A stretch of 64,000 nucleotides of DNA from Neisseria subflava (GTDB lineage: Bacteria > Pseudomonadota > Gammaproteobacteria > Burkholderiales > Neisseriaceae). Below, piece by piece: positions 1 to 8,359 of this stretch. The notes under the pieces are model-generated. The model made no database searches and was not told the origin of the DNA. It saw only the letters and a list, made by a program, of their open reading frames with translations. The stretch lies in NCBI RefSeq assembly GCF_024205705.1, contig NZ_CP073115.1:1240001-1304000 (forward strand), given 5' to 3'. How positions within the stretch are numbered: the first letter of the stretch is position 1; the number at the start of each line of letters is the position of its first letter. Position numbers and translations under genes: made by a program.

Positions 1-2553
1 ACCCTCTTCTTTAACATGGATTGTGCTATCAGGTGCATATTTTCCTTTAAGCAATGCTTTTGCCAGCGCATTTTCGATTTCTGACTGGATGGCGCGTTTG
101 AGCGGACGGGCACCATACACAGGATCAAAACCGGCTTCGGCAATCAGATCCAAGGCAGCATCATCGACTTTCAGATGCAGATGTTGTGCTTCCAAACGTT
201 TTTCCAAACCTTTAAGCTGGATTTTCGCAATGCTGCGAATATTGGCCTGATCCAAACCATGGAACACGACTACTTCATCAATACGGTTGATCATTTCAGG
301 ACGGAAATGTTCTTTCACATCCTCCATCACAACTTCTTTCACCGCTTCGTAGTCCTGAGTACCCATTTGTTGGATATGTTGGCTACCGATATTGGAAGTC
401 ATCACGATAACAGTATTTTTGAAGTCAACAGTTCGACCTTGTCCATCGGTCAAGCGGCCGTCATCCAATACTTGCAGCAAGATATTGAACACGTCTGGAT
501 GGGCTTTTTCCACTTCATCCAAAAGAATCACGCTGTATGGTTTGCGGCGGACTTGCTCAGTCAGGTAGCCGCCTTCTTCGTAGCCGACATAGCCGGGAGG
601 CGCACCGATTAAGCGGGCAACAGCATGTTTTTCCATGTATTCGGACATATCGATACGAATCAGATGATCTTCGCTGTCAAACAAGAAGCCTGCTAATGCT
701 TTACACAATTCGGTCTTACCCACACCGGTCGGGCCTAAGAACAAGAAGCTACCATAAGGTTTATTTGGATCGGCCAAACCGGAACGGCTACGGCGGATAG
801 CGTCAGACACGGCGCGCACGGCTTCGTCTTGACCAACCACGCGGCGGTGCAATACTTCTTCCATTTTCAACAGCTTGTCGCGTTCGCCTTCCATCATTTT
901 TGACACGGGGATACCGGTCATGCGGGAAACGATTTCGGCTACTTCATCCGCGCCGACTTCAGTACGGAAAAGTTTGTTTTGTTTTTTGCCGTCGGAGTTG
1001 CTTTCCGCTGCCTGCAACTGTGCACCCAATTTCGGTAACTCGCCGTATTCGAGTTCGGACGCGCGGGCAAAGTCGCCTTGGCGTTTGGCCTGCTCGATTT
1101 TAACTTTGATGTCGTCCATCTGTTTCTTGATGTCGGCAGTGCTGGATGATGCCGCTTTTTCGGCTTTCCAGATTTCATCCAAATCGGCGTATTCTTTTTG
1201 CAGCCCGTCGATTTCTTCGTCTATCAATTCCAGACGTTTTTTGCTGGCATCATCAGTTTCTTTGGCAACGTGCATTTTTTCCATTTTGAGCTGGATAATG
1301 CGACGGTCAAGTTTATCCATTTGCTCAGGTTTGCTGTCCAGCTCCATTTTGATGCGGCTGGCCGCTTCGTCGATCAAATCAATCGCTTTATCAGGCAGGA
1401 AGCGGTCGGTAATATAACGGTCGCTCAACTCTGCTGCAGCAACGATAGCAGGGTCGGTAATATCGATACCGTGGTGGATTTCATAACGCTCTTGCAAACC
1501 GCGCAAAATAGCGATAGTATCTTCCACGCTTGGCTCGCCAACCAATACTTTTTGGAAACGGCGTTCGAGTGCCGCATCTTTTTCGATGTACTGACGGTAT
1601 TCGTCCAAAGTAGTCGCACCGATACAGTGCAATTCGCCGCGCGCCAAAGCCGGTTTCAACATATTGCCCGCATCCATTGCGCCGTCGGTTTTGCCTGCGC
1701 CAACCAAAGTATGGATTTCGTCAATGAAAATCAGAGTGTTGCCGTCATCTTTAGCCAAGTCGTTCAACACGCCTTTCAAGCGTTCTTCAAATTCGCCGCG
1801 ATATTTCGCACCGGCAATCAAAGCTGCCAAGTCCAGAACCAAAAGGCGTTTGTTACGCAGGGATTCAGGCACTTCGCCGTTAACAATACGTTGCGCCAAA
1901 CCTTCAACAATAGCGGTTTTACCCACACCCGGCTCACCAATCAGCACAGGGTTGTTTTTGGTACGGCGTTGCAATACCTGAATTGCACGACGGATTTCAT
2001 CATCACGACCGATAACAGGGTCGAGCTTACCGTCTCGGGCGCGTTGAGTCAGGTCAAGTGTGTATTTTTTCAAAGCATCGCGTTGGTCTTCGGCATTCGC
2101 ATCGTTCACGTTTTGTCCTCCTCGTACCGCATCGATCGCGGCATTAATATTTTGTTCGTTCGCACCGGCTTCTTTCAAAATTTTGCCGGTCGCATCATTC
2201 TGCTGAACCAAAGCCAGCAGGAAAAGTTCGCTGGCGATATAGGCATCGCCACGTTTGGTCGCAGCCTTGTCCATCAAGTTCAATACAGCTTGCAGCTCAC
2301 GGCTAGGCATAATATCGCCACCTTGACCGGATACTTTTGGCAAGCTGCTCAAATGTTGCTGCAAACGTTGTTTTACTTGAGGCACATTCACACCTGCATG
2401 AGCCAGTAACGCAGCAGCACCACTGTTTTGATCGTCAAGCAACGCTTTTAAGATAAAGCCGGCCTCAAGGTAGCTGCTGTCCGCAGCCAAAGCCAAACTT
2501 TGACCTTCTTGCAGAGCTTGCTGAAATTTAGCAGTCAATTTATCAAATCTCAT
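1..2553 (-). CDS. clpB: ATP-dependent chaperone ClpB (3' end cut by window edge)
   Basis: Hsp100 disaggregase that, with DnaK, threads aggregated proteins through a hexameric ring in the cytoplasm. The reading frame is open from the ATG at 2553 to position 1 without a stop (851 codons), so only a handful of C-terminal residues should be missing. Visible features are the N-terminal Clp repeat domain (starts MRFDKLTAKFQQAL), a first Walker A GEPGVGKT with Walker B LIFIDEIHTLVGAG, the M-type coiled-coil region rich in E/K around residues 410-520, and a second Walker A GPTGVGKT with VILLDEVEKAHPDVF. This two-ATPase-plus-middle-domain order separates ClpB from ClpA. The start is supported by GAGGAAAG eight bases upstream. 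A sigma-32-like promoter lies at 2590-2618. Confidence 0.97.
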   Translation of the reverse strand, partial: MRFDKLTAKFQQALQEGQSLALAADSSYLEAGFILKALLDDQNSGAAALLAHAGVNVPQVKQRLQQHLSSLPKVSGQGGDIMPSRELQAVLNLMDKAATKRGDAYIASELFLLALVQQNDATGKILKEAGANEQNINAAIDAVRGGQNVNDANAEDQRDALKKYTLDLTQRARDGKLDPVIGRDDEIRRAIQVLQRRTKNNPVLIGEPGVGKTAIVEGLAQRIVNGEVPESLRNKRLLVLDLAALIAGAKYRGEFEERLKGVLNDLAKDDGNTLIFIDEIHTLVGAGKTDGAMDAGNMLKPALARGELHCIGATTLDEYRQYIEKDAALERRFQKVLVGEPSVEDTIAILRGLQERYEIHHGIDITDPAIVAAAELSDRYITDRFLPDKAIDLIDEAASRIKMELDSKPEQMDKLDRRIIQLKMEKMHVAKETDDASKKRLELIDEEIDGLQKEYADLDEIWKAEKAASSSTADIKKQMDDIKVKIEQAKRQGDFARASELEYGELPKLGAQLQAAESNSDGKKQNKLFRTEVGADEVAEIVSRMTGIPVSKMMEGERDKLLKMEEVLHRRVVGQDEAVRAVSDAIRRSRSGLADPNKPYGSFLFLGPTGVGKTELCKALAGFLFDSEDHLIRIDMSEYMEKHAVARLIGAPPGYVGYEEGGYLTEQVRRKPYSVILLDEVEKAHPDVFNILLQVLDDGRLTDGQGRTVDFKNTVIVMTSNIGSQHIQQMGTQDYEAVKEVVMEDVKEHFRPEMINRIDEVVVFHGLDQANIRSIAKIQLKGLEKRLEAQHLHLKVDDAALDLIAEAGFDPVYGARPLKRAIQSEIENALAKALLKGKYAPDSTIHVKEEG

Positions 2554-2589
2554 TTTACTTTCCTCTACAAATATATTTCTGTTAAAGCC

Positions 2590-2618
2590 TATATAGGCGC
2601 AAATGTGGATAACTCAAG
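2590..2618 (-). promoter_or_regulatory. Putative sigma-32 (heat-shock) promoter of clpB
   Basis: Reading the minus strand, CTTGAG (2618-2613) is separated by 14 bases from GCCTATATA (2598-2590). The enterobacterial sigma-32 consensus is CTTGAA, 13-17 bases, CCCCATNTA. The match is 5 of 6 and about 6 of 8 defined positions, 37 bases before the clpB start. Heat-shock control of clpB is well established; the promoter assignment is by eye. Confidence 0.6.
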
Positions 2619-2734
2619 AGTTATTTTTTTATTAAATAGTAAATTTAATTTATATTATTGTTTTATAATGATTATTTTTATAGTTTTATGTGTATAACTT
2701 TTCTTTTCCATTTACCCTATACGTAAAAGGCCGT

Positions 2735-2763
2735 CTGAAAAATCAAGAAGAATCAGGTATAAT
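2735..2763 (+). promoter_or_regulatory. Putative trpS promoter using a DUS as its -35 region
   Basis: A perfect -10 TATAAT lies at 2758-2763. With a 17-base spacer the -35 hexamer would be CTGAAA at 2735-2740 (4 of 6 to TTGACA), which is the tail of an AG-DUS. A second DUS on the opposite strand follows at 2779-2791, so the predicted RNA starts inside the inverted pair and contains only its right arm. Confidence 0.5.
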
Positions 2764-2811
2764 CGGCACCATATTTATTTTCAGACGGCCTTTGTACCGA
2801 AGGATACTTTC

Positions 2812-3822
2812 ATGAGCAAAAAACGAGTTTTAACAGGCGTTACCACAACAGGTATTCCACACTTGGGCAACTACGTCGGTGCCATCCGCCCGGCCATCCG
2901 CGCGGCGCAAGATTCCAATACCGAATCATTCCTCTTTTTGGCCGACTATCACGGCATCATCAAATGTCATGAGCCGGAAATGATTCATCAATCTACTCAA
3001 GCTGTTGCCGCCACATGGCTCGCCTGTGGACTTAATCCGGAACAGACCACTTTCTACCGTCAAAGCGATATTCCCGAGGTGATGGAGTTGAACTGGATTC
3101 TGACCTGTATCACCGCAAAAGGCCTGATGAACCGCGCTCACGCTTATAAAGCCGCAGTACAGGCAAATACCGAAAACGGTCAGGAAGATCTGGATCATGG
3201 CGTGGAAATGGGCCTGTACAGCTACCCTATCCTCATGACTGCCGACATTCTTATGTTCAATGCCCATGAAGTACCAGTCGGTCGCGACCAAATCCAACAC
3301 GTTGAAATGGCACGCGATATTGCCGGCCGCTTCAACCACCGCTTCCAAGAGCTCTTCATCCTGCCAGAAGTGAAAATCGACGAAAACGTCGAACTCTTGG
3401 TCGGCTTGGACGGACGCAAAATGTCCAAGTCCTACGGCAACACCATTCCGCTTTGGGAAAACGACAAGAAAACCCAAAAATCGGTTAACAAAATCATCAC
3501 CAACATGAAAGAGCCCGGTGAACCAAAACAGCCTGATGAAAGTCCTCTGTTTGAAATCTACAAAGCCTTCTCCACGCCTTCTGAAACTGCCGAGTTCACA
3601 CAAATGCTGGCCGAAGGCCTTGCTTGGGGCGAAGCCAAGAAACTCTTGGGCGCAAAAATCAATGCCGAGCTCGCTGAACCGCGCGAGCGTTACAATGAGT
3701 TGACAGCCAAACCCTCTCAAATTGAAGATATTTTGCAGGCCGGCGCACAAAAAGCGCGTAAAGAAGCACGCGAATTGTTGGATAAAGTCCGCGATGCAGT
3801 AGGTATTCGTCCGTTGAAATAA
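2812..3822 (+). CDS. trpS: Tryptophan--tRNA ligase
   Basis: Class Ic aminoacyl-tRNA synthetase that charges tRNA-Trp with tryptophan in the cytoplasm. The 336-residue length is normal. The N-terminal Rossmann fold carries the HIGH-equivalent GIPHLGNYVGA (about residues 15-25), and the second ATP signature appears as GRKMSKSYGN (about 202-211). The ATG has AAGGA eight bases upstream. It is transcribed divergently from clpB and stands alone: a DUS-pair terminator follows directly after the stop. Confidence 0.97.
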   Translation: MSKKRVLTGVTTTGIPHLGNYVGAIRPAIRAAQDSNTESFLFLADYHGIIKCHEPEMIHQSTQAVAATWLACGLNPEQTTFYRQSDIPEVMELNWILTCITAKGLMNRAHAYKAAVQANTENGQEDLDHGVEMGLYSYPILMTADILMFNAHEVPVGRDQIQHVEMARDIAGRFNHRFQELFILPEVKIDENVELLVGLDGRKMSKSYGNTIPLWENDKKTQKSVNKIITNMKEPGEPKQPDESPLFEIYKAFSTPSETAEFTQMLAEGLAWGEAKKLLGAKINAELAEPRERYNELTAKPSQIEDILQAGAQKARKEARELLDKVRDAVGIRPLK

Positions 3823-3828
3823 TAGCAA

Positions 3829-3853
3829 GGCCGTCTGAAAATTTCAGACGGCC
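3829..3853 (+). terminator. DUS-pair terminator after trpS
   Basis: GGCCGTCTGAAA and TTTCAGACGGCC form a nearly loop-less inverted repeat seven bases after the trpS stop. Inverted DUS pairs are a known form of rho-independent terminator in Neisseria. Confidence 0.75.
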
Positions 3854-3903
3854 ATAATATCGTTTATTATTTGAAATATAATCATTTTTCTAGGGTTTCT
3901 CAT

Positions 3904-4443
3904 ATGAAAAAAACCTTTCCTCTTATCTTGCTCAGCCTTTCATTGGCTGCCTGCGGCGGCAAGTCTGAAGATACTGCCGCCAATGATGCTGCTTCAGGCA
4001 AAGCGCCTAAACCTACCTTCAAAGTCAAATACATCGATGAACAAGCCATAGCCGGTTTGGATTTAGGTACAGCTCAAGAAGGCGAAACTAAAGAAGGTAA
4101 AAAACAACGCACCTATCCGATTAACGGCATAGAGGGCGGCGTCATCAATCTGATTGGCAAGCACCCTAACGACTTAGAAGTCATCAGCGGCCAATGCATG
4201 GAAAAAAATGAAAAAGGTGTTTCAGCCGGCTGGTCAGCCAACGGCATCTGCCACACTGCCTTTGCAAAAATGGTGGACAATATTGCCCAAGACGGCAGCA
4301 AGCTGACCGACTATCTGATTTCTCACGCTGCTTTACAGCCTTATACCGAAGGCAAAAGCGGCTATGCCGCCGTACAAAACGGCCGCTATATTTTAGAAAT
4401 TGACAGCGAAGGCATGTTCTATTTCCGGCGCCGTCATTACTAA
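3904..4443 (+). CDS. Putative lipoprotein of unknown function
   Basis: A 179-residue protein with a lipoprotein signal: MKKTFPLILLSLSLAAC, lipobox LAAC with acylated Cys17, then a G/S/A-rich linker. Maturation at Cys17 and a Gly-Gly after it suggest export to the outer membrane, though sorting rules for Neisseria are less certain. The mature part has two further cysteines (near SGQCMEK and NGICHTAF) that could form a disulfide. An in-frame start 11 codons upstream exists but would bury the signal peptide, so the ATG at 3904 is preferred. I do not recognise a domain. It sits between trpS and tpx with its own spacing on both sides. Confidence 0.75.
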   Translation: MKKTFPLILLSLSLAACGGKSEDTAANDAASGKAPKPTFKVKYIDEQAIAGLDLGTAQEGETKEGKKQRTYPINGIEGGVINLIGKHPNDLEVISGQCMEKNEKGVSAGWSANGICHTAFAKMVDNIAQDGSKLTDYLISHAALQPYTEGKSGYAAVQNGRYILEIDSEGMFYFRRRHY

Positions 4444-4486
4444 AATCCTGCCCATCCTATTTTCCCCCTGACACAAGGACTGAATC

Positions 4487-4981
4487 ATGGCCCAAGTTAC
4501 TTTCCAAGGCTCACCTATTTCTACAAACGGCAATTTGCCTGCTATCGGCCAAGTTGCACCTGATTTCACATTGGTAGCGGCAGATCTATCTGAGAAATCA
4601 TTGGCTGATTTTGCAGGCAAACGCAAAGTGCTGAATATTTTTCCTAGTATTGACACCGGCGTATGCGCCCAGTCCGTCCGTACTTTCAACAAACGTGCCT
4701 CGTCTTTGAACAATACCGTCGTCTTGTGCATTTCTGCTGATTTACCGTTTGCACAAGCCCGCTTCTGCGGTGCAGAAGGTTTGGAAAACGTAGTGACACT
4801 TTCTACATTCCGCAGCAGCTTTTCTAACGATTACGGTGTTACACTGACAGAAAGCCCATTACGCGGCCTGACTGCCCGCGCAGTGGTGGTTTTGAACGAG
4901 CAAAACCAAGTTCTACACGCTGAGTTGGTTTCTGAAATTGCAAATGAACCTGACTACGAAGCAGCTTTGGCTGTTTTATAA
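4487..4981 (+). CDS. tpx: Thiol peroxidase Tpx
   Basis: Atypical 2-Cys peroxiredoxin that reduces hydrogen peroxide and alkyl hydroperoxides using thioredoxin. The 164-residue length fits the family. The peroxidatic cysteine lies in FPSIDTGVCAQSVRTF, near residue 61, and the resolving cysteine in QARFCGAEGLENV, near residue 95; both are spaced as in E. coli Tpx. There is no signal peptide, so it is expected in the cytoplasm. An AAGGA precedes the ATG by seven bases. A DUS-pair terminator follows. Confidence 0.96.
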   Translation: MAQVTFQGSPISTNGNLPAIGQVAPDFTLVAADLSEKSLADFAGKRKVLNIFPSIDTGVCAQSVRTFNKRASSLNNTVVLCISADLPFAQARFCGAEGLENVVTLSTFRSSFSNDYGVTLTESPLRGLTARAVVVLNEQNQVLHAELVSEIANEPDYEAALAVL

Positions 4982-4997
4982 TTAACCAAATAAAATC

Positions 4998-5025
4998 AGG
5001 CCGTCTGAAACTTTTCAGACGGCCT
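4998..5025 (+). terminator. DUS-pair terminator after tpx
   Basis: AGGCCGTCTGAAA, short loop, TTTCAGACGGCCT, 17 bases after the tpx stop and followed by TT. Confidence 0.75.
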
Positions 5026-5043
5026 TTAACTTATCCTGAAATA

Positions 5044-5071
5044 AAAACGGTAGCTTAAAAGCTACCGTTTT
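5044..5071 (-). terminator. Terminator after ftsH
   Basis: AAAACGGTAGCTT and AAGCTACCGTTTT pair into a hairpin with almost no loop, flanked by A and T runs. It lies 12 bases past the ftsH stop on the minus strand and could also work for tpx. It contains no DUS. Confidence 0.8.
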
Positions 5072-5083
5072 CTGTTTCAAGCC

Positions 5084-7045
5084 TCATACAGATTTATCTG
5101 TTTTGTCTGCTTCTACTGACTCAGTATTCTGAACCTCATTTTGCTCAACAGGTTTGGCAGCTTCAGCAACAGGCGCTTCAGGCTCTTCTACTTTGTCATC
5201 ACGGACATTGTGGCTGTAATCTTTAGGCGGGCTAGGTTGTTTACCGGCCATAATTTCCAAAACTTGATCTCGATCGATGGTTTCCCAATCCATCAGCGCT
5301 TTGCACATGGTTTCCATTTTATCGCGATTTTCATCCAAGATTTTGTAAGCCACTTGATATTGCTCATCCAAAATACGGCGGATTTCCGCATCGATATCTT
5401 GTTGGGTTTTCTCGGAAATATTTTGAGAACGGGTCACGCTGCGACCCAAGAATACTTCACCTTCGTTCTCAGCATAAACCATCACACCCATTTTGTCGCT
5501 CATACCATAACGCGTTACCATCTCGCGTGCCATTTGAGTTGCACGCTCAAAGTCGTTAGATGCGCCGGTAGAAATACGGCCGACAAAAATATCTTCAGCA
5601 ATTCGTCCGCCGAACAAAATTGAGATCTGGCTCAACATTTGGTCTTTGTACATGCTGATGCGGTCACGCTCAGGCAGTTGCCAAGTCAAACCTAAGGCAC
5701 GGCCGCGCGGCATAATGGTTACCTTGTGAACCGGATCGGTAAACGGCAGGCTTTCCGCTACGATTGCATGGCCTGCCTCATGATAGGCTGTCGCACGTTT
5801 TTCATCTTCATGCATCACCATGCTGCGGCGTTCAGGACCCATATAGATTTTGTCTTTCGCATCTTCAAAGTCGCTTTGATCGACTTTAACTTTATTGCGA
5901 CGACCGGCAAACAAAGCAGCTTCATTGACCAAGTTTGCCAAATCCGCACCTGAAAAACCAGGTGTACCACGAGCTAAAGAAGTCAAATCTACAGATGCAT
6001 CCAAAGGCACTTTTTTAGCGTGGACTTTCAAGATTTGCTCACGGCCACGAATATCAGGCAATGGAACTACAACTTGACGGTCAAAACGACCCGGACGCTG
6101 CAACGCAGGGTCAAGTACATCAGGACGGTTGGTTGCTGCAATCACAATAACGGTTTGATTACTTTCAAAACCATCCATTTCAACCAACAATTGGTTTAAT
6201 GTTTGCTCACGCTCATCATTGCCACCGCCCAAACCGGCACCGCGCTGACGGCCGACCGCATCAATTTCATCAATAAAGATGATGCATGGTGCGTTTTTCT
6301 TGGCCTGCTCGAACATATCGCGGACACGGCTCGCACCGACACCGACAAACATTTCCACAAAGTCAGAACCTGAAATACTGAAGAATGGCACACCGGCTTC
6401 ACCGGCAATCGCTTTGGCCAGCAAAGTTTTACCCGTACCGGGGCTGCCTGCCAACAAAATACCGCGCGGCACACGACCGCCTAAGCTTTGATAACGATTG
6501 GGTGCTTTCAAATAATCTACGATTTCTTGTACTTCTTCTTTTGCCTCATCACAACCTGCAACATCGGCAAAAGTCACTTTATTGGAATCTTTATCCAACA
6601 AACGCGCACGGCTTTTACCAAAAGAGAAGGCACCGCCTTTACCGCCACCGCCGCTTTGCATACGCATGAAGTAGAACCATGCACCAATCAACAACAAAAC
6701 AGGCAGCAGGCTGTAAAACAGACTGGCCAACATGCTTGGTTTTTCTTCCGGAGTTACTTTGACGCGTACTTTGTTGTCCAACAGTGTTTTAACCAAGTTG
6801 TCATCCAAAGGCGCATTGGTATAGAAGGCAGTTTTATCGGTGCGCTCACCTTTAATCAGATAGCCGCTGACAACAGATCCTTCGATATTTACATTGGATA
6901 CTTCGCCACTATTAACTTGCTGAATAAATTGAGAATATTCGATTTGCTGTTTATCTTCCTGCTTATCGCTGAGTGCATTGAATGCTGCTAAAAGCATAGC
7001 CCCACCCACTACCCAGACTAATATGTTTTTAATGGTATTCCCCAC
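5084..7045 (-). CDS. ftsH: ATP-dependent zinc metalloprotease FtsH
   Basis: Membrane-anchored AAA+ protease that degrades misfolded membrane proteins and regulators. Two transmembrane segments (about residues 7-25 and 103-125) flank a periplasmic loop. The AAA module has Walker A GSPGTGKT (GPPGTGKT in most relatives), Walker B IIFIDEIDAVG and the arginine region RPGRFDRQ. The zinc site is HEAGH. The C-terminus is a charged Pro/Glu/Val tail. The frame starts with GTG at 7045, preceded by GGAG; no nearby ATG gives a better start. rlmE lies 70 bases upstream on the same strand, the rlmE-ftsH order also found in E. coli, so co-transcription is likely. Confidence 0.97.
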   Translation of the reverse strand: MGNTIKNILVWVVGGAMLLAAFNALSDKQEDKQQIEYSQFIQQVNSGEVSNVNIEGSVVSGYLIKGERTDKTAFYTNAPLDDNLVKTLLDNKVRVKVTPEEKPSMLASLFYSLLPVLLLIGAWFYFMRMQSGGGGKGGAFSFGKSRARLLDKDSNKVTFADVAGCDEAKEEVQEIVDYLKAPNRYQSLGGRVPRGILLAGSPGTGKTLLAKAIAGEAGVPFFSISGSDFVEMFVGVGASRVRDMFEQAKKNAPCIIFIDEIDAVGRQRGAGLGGGNDEREQTLNQLLVEMDGFESNQTVIVIAATNRPDVLDPALQRPGRFDRQVVVPLPDIRGREQILKVHAKKVPLDASVDLTSLARGTPGFSGADLANLVNEAALFAGRRNKVKVDQSDFEDAKDKIYMGPERRSMVMHEDEKRATAYHEAGHAIVAESLPFTDPVHKVTIMPRGRALGLTWQLPERDRISMYKDQMLSQISILFGGRIAEDIFVGRISTGASNDFERATQMAREMVTRYGMSDKMGVMVYAENEGEVFLGRSVTRSQNISEKTQQDIDAEIRRILDEQYQVAYKILDENRDKMETMCKALMDWETIDRDQVLEIMAGKQPSPPKDYSHNVRDDKVEEPEAPVAEAAKPVEQNEVQNTESVEADKTDKSV

Positions 7046-7115
7046 TGAACAGGCTCCATGGTTACAAAATAAATAAAATCAAGGGAAAGAATTTTAAAGC
7101 ACCCACCCTACATTG

Positions 7116-7736
7116 TCAGCGTTTATTTTTGCCTAATAGGTAAATCTCACTGGAACGATTGCGGGAAGCATCCGGCTTTCGAGTTTGCACACTGGCAAAA
7201 ATTTCGCGCATTGCCGCCGTATATTCCTGATAGCCCGCGCCTTGAAACACCTTCACCAAAAAACTGCCTCCGGGTTTCAAATGCTGCGAGGCAAAATCCA
7301 AAGCCAGTTCACACAGGTAAAAACTGCGTGCCTGGTCTGTTACGGCATTGCCTGACATATTGGGTGCCATATCACAGATTACAAGGTCTAATGGGCGATT
7401 ATCCAATAAGGCTTCAAACTGCTCCAAAACAGCATCTTCCCTAAAGTCGCCCTGAATAAACGACACACCTTCAATAGCTTCCATCGGCAAAATATCCAAA
7501 GCAAACACTGCTCCTGTTTTACCGACCAGCTTGGCCGCTACCTGTGACCAACTTCCCGGCGCGCTGCCCAAATCTGCCAAAACCGTACCTGGTTTGATTA
7601 ATTTATCTTTTTGATTAATTTCCAATAATTTATAAGCCGCTCTGGCACGATATCCGTCCTTTTGTGCCATATGGACATAATGATCGTTGACGTGCTCATG
7701 CAGCCATGCTTTTGAAGATTTTGAGCGTACAGCCAT
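7116..7736 (-). CDS. rlmE: 23S rRNA (uridine-2'-O-)-methyltransferase RlmE
   Basis: Methylates the 2'-OH of U2552 in the peptidyl-transferase A loop of 23S rRNA using SAM (FtsJ/RrmJ family). The 206-residue protein has the SAM-binding VLADLGSAPGSWSQVA (about residues 52-67). A K-D-K-E catalytic tetrad is expected; the D is seen in DLVICDMAPNMSG and the later K in GGSFLVKVFQG. It is upstream of ftsH, as in enterobacteria, and diverges from yhbY. Confidence 0.95.
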   Translation of the reverse strand: MAVRSKSSKAWLHEHVNDHYVHMAQKDGYRARAAYKLLEINQKDKLIKPGTVLADLGSAPGSWSQVAAKLVGKTGAVFALDILPMEAIEGVSFIQGDFREDAVLEQFEALLDNRPLDLVICDMAPNMSGNAVTDQARSFYLCELALDFASQHLKPGGSFLVKVFQGAGYQEYTAAMREIFASVQTRKPDASRNRSSEIYLLGKNKR

Positions 7737-7847
7737 CTTGATTTGAAATGCTTAAGTTAAAATCAGCATTGTACGTTATTTCCCCCGTAAATGTTCTAAA
7801 TCGCGTACAATATAGCCATTATTCTTTTTAATTGGATACTTATTAAT

Positions 7848-8135
7848 ATGAACGACAACAAATTAAGCACCAAAGAAATTTTAGCCTTGAAAGCCCAAGC
7901 ACATCACCTCCATCCTGTCGTAATGGTTGGCCAACAAGGCTTGACCGACTCGGTCATCAAAGAAACCGATGCCGCATTGACAGCGCACGAATTGATTAAA
8001 GTCCGTGTTTTTGGCGATGATCGTGCTGAACGTATTGAAATTTGTGATGCCCTGTGTGAAACACTGGGTGCGCAACTGGTGCAACATATTGGTAAATTAC
8101 TTGTTTTGTGGCGTAAAAAACCGGACAACGAATAA
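7848..8135 (+). CDS. yhbY: YhbY-family (CRM domain) RNA-binding protein
   Basis: A 95-residue single CRM/CRS1-YhbY domain protein associated with 50S ribosomal subunit precursors. It opens with LSTKEILALKAQAHHLHPVVMVGQ and contains the GQQGL loop typical of the domain, followed by KVRVFGDDRAER. It diverges from rlmE, another large-subunit factor, across a 111-base gap, an arrangement shared with many proteobacteria. Its exact biochemical role is still not firmly known. Confidence 0.93.
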   Translation: MNDNKLSTKEILALKAQAHHLHPVVMVGQQGLTDSVIKETDAALTAHELIKVRVFGDDRAERIEICDALCETLGAQLVQHIGKLLVLWRKKPDNE

Positions 8136-8296
8136 TTTAAACTGAATAAACAGCAGAAGTATTTTTTTAACCCACTTTATCATATCCTTCTGTTGTATTT
8201 ATGCAGCATAAAACAAATTATTCCATTATTCTAAGTATAAAAGTACAAATACGGTTGCCTGTTTTTGTAAATAACCTCAAAATTACAAAATCATAA

Positions 8297-8316
8297 CGGC
8301 CGCACCCTGTCGGCCG
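8297..8316 (+). terminator. Possible terminator between yhbY and the Sel1 gene
   Basis: Two CGGCCG palindromes (8297-8302 and 8311-8316) can pair across CACCCTGT, followed by ATTATTTTATT. The stem is only six pairs, so this is tentative. The rest of 8136-8359 is AT-rich with nothing else recognised. Confidence 0.35.
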
Positions 8317-8359
8317 ATTATTTTATTCTTAATCCTTCACAAAATATAAAAGCAAACCG

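Noticed and set aside
1198..2409. 403-codon open frame on the plus strand opposite clpB
   Set aside because: Lies wholly antisense to clpB, has no ribosome site and encodes a biased Phe/Gln/Val-rich sequence that is the mirror of the ClpB codons.
7055..7083. Sigma-32-like promoter directly before ftsH (CTTGAT, 14 bases, AACCATGGA)
   Set aside because: The proposed -10 overlaps the Shine-Dalgarno GGAG and would place the RNA start at the start codon; the unit more likely begins ahead of rlmE.
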